Shown in pieces: positions 1 through 5,574 of a stretch of DNA of 9,479 nt. Below the pieces are notes generated by a model. It was not told where the DNA came from. It did not search any database and saw nothing but the letters and a program-made list of their open reading frames with translations. Source of the DNA: Thermosulfurimonas sp. (GTDB lineage: Bacteria > Desulfobacterota > Thermodesulfobacteria > Thermodesulfobacteriales > Thermodesulfobacteriaceae); the NCBI GenBank assembly GCA_015487645.1, contig WFPH01000023.1:1-9479 (forward strand), in the 5' to 3' direction. The position numbers and the translations under genes are program-made. Within the stretch, counting starts at the first letter, position 1. The number at the start of each line of letters is the position of its first letter.

Positions 1-846
1 GTGGAAAGCGATCTCTGGCCGGACATGATAGGTTTCCTGCGCATACGGGGTGTGCCTCTGATCCTGGCCAATGCCGCTCTTTCAGGACGCTCCCTCTCAA
101 GACTCAAGCGCTTCCGTTTCCTGACCCGTCTTCTCTATGAACCCTTTTCGGTCATCGTAGCGGCCAGCGAGGAGGACCGCCAGAGGATCGAGACTCTAAA
201 TCCCGGTCCTTCCGTTCTTTACCTGGGAAACCTCAAATACGATTTTCCCCCTCCGGAAAAGGAAGAAATAGAACGACTCCGGGAGATCCTTGCGCCCTGT
301 CTTCGTTCACCGGTGATCGTATGCGGTTCCACCCATCCCGGGGAGGAGACCCTTCTGCTTGAGGCTTTCCGAAAGTTTTCGCGGGGAACCCTCATCCTCT
401 GTCCCCGCCATCCGGAGAGGGCCGGCGAGGTGAAGGCCCGGGCAGAAGCTATGGGCTTAAGAGTGGCCCTTCGTTCACGTCCGGCACCGGCCGAAGTCCT
501 GGTGATCGACACTCTGGGGGAGCTCCGGGCGCTTTACGGGCTGGCTGATCTGGCCTTTGTAGGGGGGACCCTGGTTCCGGTGGGAGGACACAACCTCCTT
601 GAACCTGCTTCCCTCGGAGTGCCGGTGGTCTTCGGGCCTCATCTCGAGAGCGTGTCCTCCGTAGCTCGCGAACTTGAGAGGGCGGGAGGGGGACTCAGGG
701 TTGAGGCTCGGCCGGAGGCCCTGCTCAAGGCCTGGGAAAAGGTGCTTCTCGAGGCCAGGATCCGGGGGCGGGCAGCCCATCGGGTCTACGGGCAGCACCG
801 AGGGGCCGTGGAACGCTATCTGGCCCTTTTGGCCAATTACTTATGA
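1..846 (+). CDS. waaA: 3-deoxy-D-manno-octulosonic acid (Kdo) transferase, C-terminal part (5'-truncated)
   Basis: WaaA transfers Kdo from CMP-Kdo to lipid A precursor at the inner face of the cytoplasmic membrane, the first step of LPS core assembly. The reading frame is open from base 1, so the first codon (GTG, Val) is internal: the window starts inside the family motif ESDLWPD (usually ETELWPN). About 281 residues of the usual roughly 420 are present, covering the end of the N-terminal domain and the whole C-terminal GT-B domain. The N-terminal membrane anchor and catalytic Glu are missing. Visible motifs are GSTHPGEE (109-116), PRHPER (135-140) and GGTLVPVGGHNLLEPA (188-203), the CMP-Kdo binding region of this family. 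The stop codon is followed directly by the paaI ribosome binding site, so the two genes are probably co-transcribed. The assignment is secure; whether it is mono- or bifunctional cannot be seen. Confidence 0.95.
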   Translation: MESDLWPDMIGFLRIRGVPLILANAALSGRSLSRLKRFRFLTRLLYEPFSVIVAASEEDRQRIETLNPGPSVLYLGNLKYDFPPPEKEEIERLREILAPCLRSPVIVCGSTHPGEETLLLEAFRKFSRGTLILCPRHPERAGEVKARAEAMGLRVALRSRPAPAEVLVIDTLGELRALYGLADLAFVGGTLVPVGGHNLLEPASLGVPVVFGPHLESVSSVARELERAGGGLRVEARPEALLKAWEKVLLEARIRGRAAHRVYGQHRGAVERYLALLANYL

Positions 847-861
847 AAGGAGGCTTCGGAG

Positions 862-1284
862 ATGGATAAAGCCCAGAGGATTGCCCGTTACATGAGGGAA
901 CACGATCAGGTAGCCGTGTGGCTCGGGGTGGAGATCCTTGAGGTTCGCCCGGGCTATGCCCGCATGGCCATCACCGTGCGGGAGGACATGCTGAACGCCG
1001 CCGGGGTCTGTCAGGGCGGGGTGACCTTTTCGCTGGCGGACTTCGCCTTTGCGGTGGCCTCTAACAGCCATGGAAAACTGGCCCTGGCGGTCTCGGCCCA
1101 GATCTACTATCCGTCGGCAGCCCGTCTTGGAGACCGCCTAGTGGCCGAGGCCCGGGAGGTGAACCTCACGGAAAAAACCGGGCTCTACGAAGTGGTAGTC
1201 CAAAAGGAAGACGGTACGCTGGTGGCCTTCTTTACCGGACAGGTGGTGAGAAGAGACCTGGAATTCAACCCTGATCAGGCCTGA
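862..1284 (+). CDS. paaI: PaaI-family hotdog-fold thioesterase
   Basis: This is a cytoplasmic acyl-CoA thioesterase of the PaaI hotdog family, 140 residues, full length. The pattern MLN...CQGGVTFSLADFAFAVASNS (43-69) matches E. coli PaaI closely. The catalytic Asp is D60 (E. coli D61), in SLAD. The usual HGG is QGG (51-53), and the position aligned to E. coli Asn15 is His14, so the substrate pocket may differ. The start is supported by AAAGGAGG at 846-853, 8 nt before the ATG. The gene lies 15 bp behind waaA and is probably in its operon. No phenylacetate catabolic gene is nearby, so a general acyl- or aryl-CoA clearing role is more likely than phenylacetate degradation. Its 3' end overlaps the convergent radical SAM gene by 20 bp. 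The family is clear; the substrate is not. Confidence 0.9.
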   Translation: MDKAQRIARYMREHDQVAVWLGVEILEVRPGYARMAITVREDMLNAAGVCQGGVTFSLADFAFAVASNSHGKLALAVSAQIYYPSAARLGDRLVAEAREVNLTEKTGLYEVVVQKEDGTLVAFFTGQVVRRDLEFNPDQA

Positions 1285-3046
1285 TCGCCAGGGCCAGGAA
1301 ACGTTCTCCTTCCCGGAAAAGCAGGCGCTTGCGGTGAAGATCCGTAAGAAAGGTCCAGAGTCTTTCGGCTGAAAGCCCGGGGAAGGCTTCTTTGATTTCC
1401 CGGAACTCTTTGGGCTCGGTGAGAAAGAGATAGACCTCCCGGGCGGGGCCCTTCAGGCGGTGGTGGAGGATCTGTCCCTCGGGAGTCACCTGCCGCAGGA
1501 GGAGGAAATGCCCGCCCTCCCGGTAAGTGAGAAGGGGGCCGTATTTTTCCCGGAGAGTGCTCCAGAGCTTATGCCATCTCTTGACCTTCTCTATCACCGG
1601 ACGCCATAGGCGTTGCTGCCGGCGGCGGTCTCCCTGATAGGCCCAGGCCAACGGCTTTAAGAGCCGTCGGAGGGATTCCGGGAAGAGATAACGATAATAG
1701 GGGTGAGGATAGAGCCTACGGAGACCGAAAGTCTCCGGATGGCGAAACACCGGGCTTTCGTATCCCAGCCAGAAGGAAACCGTGGTGAGGGGCCGGAAGG
1801 GGAAGACGTAGTCCAGGGCCGAAAGGGTCTCCTCAATCTCGGCTTCGGTGGTGCCGGGGAAGTGACAGATGAGGTTGGCTGAGAGCTCGAGACCGGCTTC
1901 CTCGCAGTGGCGCATGGCGGCCACGTTGGCCGTGGCGGTGGTACCTTTGCCCAGGCGCTTGAGAAGCGAGGTCGAGAGGGCCTCGATCCCGATCTGAACC
2001 CAGTAAAGACCTCCTCTCCGCATAAGCCTGAGTTCCTTGGCGGTGTAGATGGCCCGGAGCTCGGCGAAAATGCGGTAATCTCGGCCGTCTCCGGAAAGGG
2101 TTTCAAAGAGCGAAAGGGCCTCCTTGCGATCCAGACAGTTATCCATGAAGGCAAAGTCTAGAAGTCCGGCTTCGGCGTGCCGCCTTATATCCTGGAGAAC
2201 CCTTTCAAGCGGCCGCCGGCGGTAGCCCTGCCACTGAAGATTCAGGTTACAGAAATGACACTTACCCCACCAGCATCCTCGGGAGGCCTCAAGCGGGATG
2301 ACCGGAAAAAAGCGCTTAGCCGGTAGCAGGTGGCTTAACTCCCGGAAATAGTCTTCGTAGATGGGAGAAGGTATCTCTTCCGGCGAAAGCTCCGCGCCTC
2401 CGCCACCTTTTATCCGGCCGTTTTCACGAAAGAATACTCCGGGCAGGCCCTTTACGGATTGATTTTCGGCCAGGGCTCGGATGAGGCTGGCCAGAGGTTT
2501 TTCTCCTTCACGGTTTATCACGAAGTCGATGAAGGGAAAGGCCTCCAGGAGACTCCGGCCGAGATCCTCGGCACAGAGGGCCCCCCCGAAGACCACCACG
2601 AGGTGGGGATGGCATCGCTTAAGGAAGGCGGCGGCCCAGAGGGAGAGGGTAAGCTGGTTGAGACAGACCGAAAAACCCACTACCTGAAACTCTTTCCAAG
2701 GAATGCTTTTCAGATACTTTGAGAGCGTATTTTCAGTAAGAGTGAGGATTTCTTCATATTCCCGAGCCAGGCCTTCCTTACGGGCTAAGCGTTCGTAAAG
2801 TTGACGGGCCTTGGGGCGCATCTCCGGAAAAAGGATGCCGGCCCCGAGACTTTCGGAAAGCCAAGAGGAATCGCAGATTTTGAGATAGTCCTGATAGCCC
2901 AGGGTCTGGGCCAAAAAAAGGTAGGGATGGAAGGCCTGCACGGGAATCTCCGGCAAGTTTTTTCTCAGATACCCCTTGAGGACCCCTAGCTGCACCGAGG
3001 GGCGATTGAAAAGGGGCCAAGGCATGGAAATCAGGGCTACCTTCAT
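1265..3046 (-). CDS. B12-binding radical SAM protein, RiPP-maturation type
   Basis: The 593-residue protein has three parts. Residues 1-215 form a cobalamin-binding-like Rossmann domain (MPWPLFNRPSVQLGVLK at 8-24; VVFGGALCAEDLGRSLLEAF at 151-170; IDFVINREGEKPL at 173-185). A radical SAM barrel follows at about 245-430 (SRGCWWGKCHFCNLN at 255-269; GIEALSTSLLKRLGKGTT at 353-370). The C-terminus, about 505-588, resembles the PqqD/winged-helix-like tail of RiPP-maturation radical SAM proteins. The cluster cysteines C258, C263 and C266 are spaced CX4CX2C rather than the canonical CX3CX2C. The family is thought to methylate or otherwise modify peptides, but no precursor peptide gene is visible nearby, so the substrate is unknown. 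The ATG is chosen because it precedes the first beta strand (KVALIS); the GAGGG Shine-Dalgarno lies only 1 nt upstream, which is unusually close. It is divergent from the Lon-like gene and convergent with paaI. Confidence 0.85.
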   Translation of the reverse strand: MKVALISMPWPLFNRPSVQLGVLKGYLRKNLPEIPVQAFHPYLFLAQTLGYQDYLKICDSSWLSESLGAGILFPEMRPKARQLYERLARKEGLAREYEEILTLTENTLSKYLKSIPWKEFQVVGFSVCLNQLTLSLWAAAFLKRCHPHLVVVFGGALCAEDLGRSLLEAFPFIDFVINREGEKPLASLIRALAENQSVKGLPGVFFRENGRIKGGGGAELSPEEIPSPIYEDYFRELSHLLPAKRFFPVIPLEASRGCWWGKCHFCNLNLQWQGYRRRPLERVLQDIRRHAEAGLLDFAFMDNCLDRKEALSLFETLSGDGRDYRIFAELRAIYTAKELRLMRRGGLYWVQIGIEALSTSLLKRLGKGTTATANVAAMRHCEEAGLELSANLICHFPGTTEAEIEETLSALDYVFPFRPLTTVSFWLGYESPVFRHPETFGLRRLYPHPYYRYLFPESLRRLLKPLAWAYQGDRRRQQRLWRPVIEKVKRWHKLWSTLREKYGPLLTYREGGHFLLLRQVTPEGQILHHRLKGPAREVYLFLTEPKEFREIKEAFPGLSAERLWTFLTDLHRKRLLFREGERFLALAIRPDQG

Positions 3047-3108
3047 TCCCTCTTGTTTTGGCCGAAGTTGTGTCCTATGGTTAAAGCTAAGTATAAAGGA
3101 GGTTCGAG
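3047..3108. promoter_or_regulatory. Divergent intergenic region with candidate promoters
   Basis: These 62 bp separate the divergent radical SAM and Lon-like genes and must hold the promoters of both unless these lie inside the coding ends. On the plus strand a weak pair is TTGTTT (3053-3058) and TATGGT (3076-3081), spaced 17 bp. On the minus strand TATACT (complement of 3090-3095) is a good -10, but the matching -35 (TTTCGG) is poor. AAAGGAGG at 3095-3102 is the ribosome binding site of the Lon-like gene, 6 nt before its ATG. No operator-like inverted repeat stands out. The promoter calls are weak matches made by eye. Confidence 0.3.
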
Positions 3109-5547
3109 ATGGCCGAAAGGAGAGAATTACGCCCGGAGGAGCTCAAGGTCACCATAGATCCCGAGTCTCTTGGGGTGACCTCTTCCGAGGACCTGCTTTC
3201 GGAGGAAGCCCCCGCCATCATGGGCCAGGAACGGGCTGTTTCCGCTCTTTCGCTGGGTTTGAGACTGGATGACCTCGATTTTCACATTTATGTGGCTGGG
3301 GAAGCGGAGCTCGGCGTGGAATATCTCACCCGGATGCTCACCGAGGAGGAGGCCCGGCGCCGACCTACGCCCTCTGACTGGTGCTACGTCTATAACTTTG
3401 AGGATCCCGACCGGCCGCTGGCTCTTGAGCTTCCGGCCGGGAAAGGCCGCGAGTTCAAGAAAGACATGGCGGATTTCATCCGCACCTTAAGGGGGCGTCT
3501 TCCCGAGGCCTTCGAGGATGAGACCTACGTTCAGAAAAAGGAAGCACTTCTCAAAGAGTTCAACCAGAAGCGCTCCCAGATCTTTGAAGCCTTGGAGAAT
3601 AAAGTCCGGTCCGAAGGCTTCATCTTAAACGTAGAGCCCATGGGGATGATGATCATTCCGGCCAAGGCCGATGGCACGCCTATGACTCCTCAGGATGTTC
3701 AGGGACTGCCCGAGGAGGAGAAGGAACGCCTCAAAGCCAAGAGCAAGGAACTCCAGCAGGAATTGAACGCCACCGTGCGCAGCATCCAGAAACTGGAAAA
3801 AGATCTCCACGAAGCCCTCCGGAATTTGGATCGGGAGGTGGCTTCCCAGGTCATCCACTTTTATCTTCAGGACCTGCGCCAGAAATACGCCTCCCTTACC
3901 CCGGTGGTGGAATATCTGGAGGCTGTGGCCCGGGATATTTTGGAGCACCTTGAGGAGTTCCGGCAGCCCCAGGGGAAGGAAGGGGCTCAGCCTCCTTTCC
4001 CGGTGCCTATGCCTCCGAGAGAGTCGATTTTCCTGCGTTACGAGGTCAACCTCTTTGTAGACAACTCCGGAACCGAAGGCGCGCCGGTAGTCTTCGAGCC
4101 CAATCCGACCTACCCCAGACTTTTCGGTTCGATCGAACGCAAAGCCCAATTCGGGGCCCTTATTACCGATTTCACCATGCTCCGAGCCGGCAGTCTTCAC
4201 CGAGCCAACGGAGGTTTCGTTATCATCCGGGCCCTGGACCTCCTGCGGAACTTTTACTCTTGGGAAACCCTCAAAAGGGTCATCAAGAGCCGCAAGATCT
4301 TTCTTGAGGACCTGGGAGAGCAGCTAGGGCTCTTTACTACCAAGACTCTGCGCCCTAAACCCGTGCCTTTTCGGGCCAAGGTGATCCTGATAGGGGATCT
4401 TTTCCTTTATCATCTCCTCTACGCCTTTGATGAAACTTTTCGAGAACTTTTCAAGATTAAAGCTCCGCTTGAGGATTGGGTAGACCGCACCGAAGAACGC
4501 ACCCGGGAGTTCCTGCGCACGGTAGCTCTTATGGTCAAGAAGAAAAACCTCCTTCCGGTTTCGGCGGATGGTTTGGCCCGGCTGGTGGAATACTCCTGCG
4601 AGCTCGCCGGACGGAAGGACAAGCTCTCTCTGAAACTCCCGGAAATCTTCGATACTTTGAGGGAGGCCCATTTCTGGGCTCAGGAGGAAGGGGCTTCGAC
4701 TATCACCGCTCAGCACATAGAAAAGGCCCTCGATGAGCGTCGGCGTCGGCTCTCGCTGGTAGAGGAGCGGATTCACGAGTTCATCCAGAAAGACCTCATC
4801 AGGATCAAAACCACCGGGGAGGAAGTGGGTAGCATCAACGGCCTTTCAGTCTACGACCTGGGAGATTATCGTTTCGGTCGCCCTACGCGTATCACGGTTA
4901 ACATCTCTCTAGGCAAGGAAGGGGTCATCAACATCGAGCGGGAGGCCGAGCTTTCGGGAAAGATTCACACCAAAGGGGTAATGATACTTTCGGGATTCCT
5001 GCGGGAGCGCTTTGTGCAGGACAAGCCCCTTACCCTTTCGGCCACCCTCTGTTTCGAGCAGAGCTACGGGCTGGTGGAGGGGGATTCGGCCTCTAGTGCC
5101 GAACTTTTCGCCCTTATCTCGGCCCTGGCCGGGGTTCCCATCAAACAGGGCATTGCGGTTACAGGTTCCGTAAGCCAGAAGGGTGAGATTCAGCCGGTGG
5201 GAGGGGTCAACGAGAAGATCGAGGGCTTTTTCAGGGTGTGCGCTGAAAGGGGACTTACCGGAGAACAGGGGGTTATCATCCCCGCGGCCAACGTGGATGA
5301 TCTGGTATTAAAAAGAGAAGTGGTGGAAGCCGTGGCCGAAGGGAAATTCCATATCTGGCCCATCTCTCGAGTGGAAGAAGGCATAGAGATCCTCACCGGG
5401 GTTCCGGCCGGGGAACCGGGCCCGGACGGCCGTTACCCGGAGGGGACGGTCTTTTACCTAGTGGACAAGCGCCTGCGTGAACTGGCTGAACGAGCCCGAG
5501 AGTTCGCCAAGGACCCCCGGAAAAGTAGCCCAGCTGACGAAGCTTAA
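3109..5547 (+). CDS. Lon-like protease (AAA_32/Lon_C type) with degenerate Walker A
   Basis: The 812-residue protein has an N-terminal AAA-type region interrupted by a long helical insert (about 130-275) and a C-terminal Lon protease domain (about 560-775). The Ser-Lys dyad is intact: S660 in GDSAS and K703 in GGVNEKIEGFF. Family landmarks include YVYNFEDPDRPLALELPAGK, LFGSIERKAQFGALITDFT, LHRANGG (363-369), GRKDKLSL and IIPAANVDDL. Where relatives have a P-loop of the type GxxGTG(K/R)T(T), this protein reads GEAELGVEYL (64-73), with no Lys/Arg or Thr. The segment where Walker B is expected (GGFVIIRALDLL, about 368-379) also lacks a clear acidic pair. It may therefore be an ATP-independent peptidase like the Lon-like LonC described from Meiothermus. 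The frame is intact, so it is not a pseudogene. The start follows AAAGGAGG at 3095-3102. It is cytoplasmic and apparently monocistronic. Confidence 0.9.
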   Translation: MAERRELRPEELKVTIDPESLGVTSSEDLLSEEAPAIMGQERAVSALSLGLRLDDLDFHIYVAGEAELGVEYLTRMLTEEEARRRPTPSDWCYVYNFEDPDRPLALELPAGKGREFKKDMADFIRTLRGRLPEAFEDETYVQKKEALLKEFNQKRSQIFEALENKVRSEGFILNVEPMGMMIIPAKADGTPMTPQDVQGLPEEEKERLKAKSKELQQELNATVRSIQKLEKDLHEALRNLDREVASQVIHFYLQDLRQKYASLTPVVEYLEAVARDILEHLEEFRQPQGKEGAQPPFPVPMPPRESIFLRYEVNLFVDNSGTEGAPVVFEPNPTYPRLFGSIERKAQFGALITDFTMLRAGSLHRANGGFVIIRALDLLRNFYSWETLKRVIKSRKIFLEDLGEQLGLFTTKTLRPKPVPFRAKVILIGDLFLYHLLYAFDETFRELFKIKAPLEDWVDRTEERTREFLRTVALMVKKKNLLPVSADGLARLVEYSCELAGRKDKLSLKLPEIFDTLREAHFWAQEEGASTITAQHIEKALDERRRRLSLVEERIHEFIQKDLIRIKTTGEEVGSINGLSVYDLGDYRFGRPTRITVNISLGKEGVINIEREAELSGKIHTKGVMILSGFLRERFVQDKPLTLSATLCFEQSYGLVEGDSASSAELFALISALAGVPIKQGIAVTGSVSQKGEIQPVGGVNEKIEGFFRVCAERGLTGEQGVIIPAANVDDLVLKREVVEAVAEGKFHIWPISRVEEGIEILTGVPAGEPGPDGRYPEGTVFYLVDKRLRELAERAREFAKDPRKSSPADEA

Positions 5548-5574
5548 CCAGCTGCCCCGAAATAAGGCCTTATT
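5548..5574. other. Convergent junction of the Lon-like gene and secDF with 14-bp palindrome
   Basis: Only 22 bp separate the two convergent stop codons. A perfect 14-bp palindrome, AATAAGGCCTTATT (5561-5574), covers the secDF stop codon. As RNA it could form only a weak 5-bp A/U stem closed by a GGCC loop, without a U-tract, so it is not a convincing terminator for either gene. CAGCTG occurs twice just before it (5531-5536 and 5549-5554) and could pair with a 12-nt loop, again without a T-run. Confidence 0.4.

Noticed and set aside
1..3. GTG as the start codon of the waaA gene
   Set aside because: It falls inside the conserved ESDLWP motif region, and the N-terminal domain is missing, so it is an internal Val at the window edge.
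1657..2154. 165-codon minus-strand frame overlapping the radical SAM gene
   Set aside because: It is a shifted frame of the same strand with low-complexity Pro/Ser/Arg content and no family features.
2581..2587. Run of seven C, a possible frameshift or slippage site
   Set aside because: On the coding strand it reads in frame as FGGA in a conserved motif of the radical SAM protein, and the frame continues normally on both sides.
3068..3097. TTGTGT/TATAAA as a promoter for the Lon-like gene
   Set aside because: The -10 would overlap the Shine-Dalgarno, so the resulting transcript would lack its ribosome binding site.
3625..4200. 191-codon open frame on the minus strand inside the Lon-like gene
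   Set aside because: It lies antisense to a well-supported protease region, has no recognisable domain, and reflects the codon bias of the real gene.
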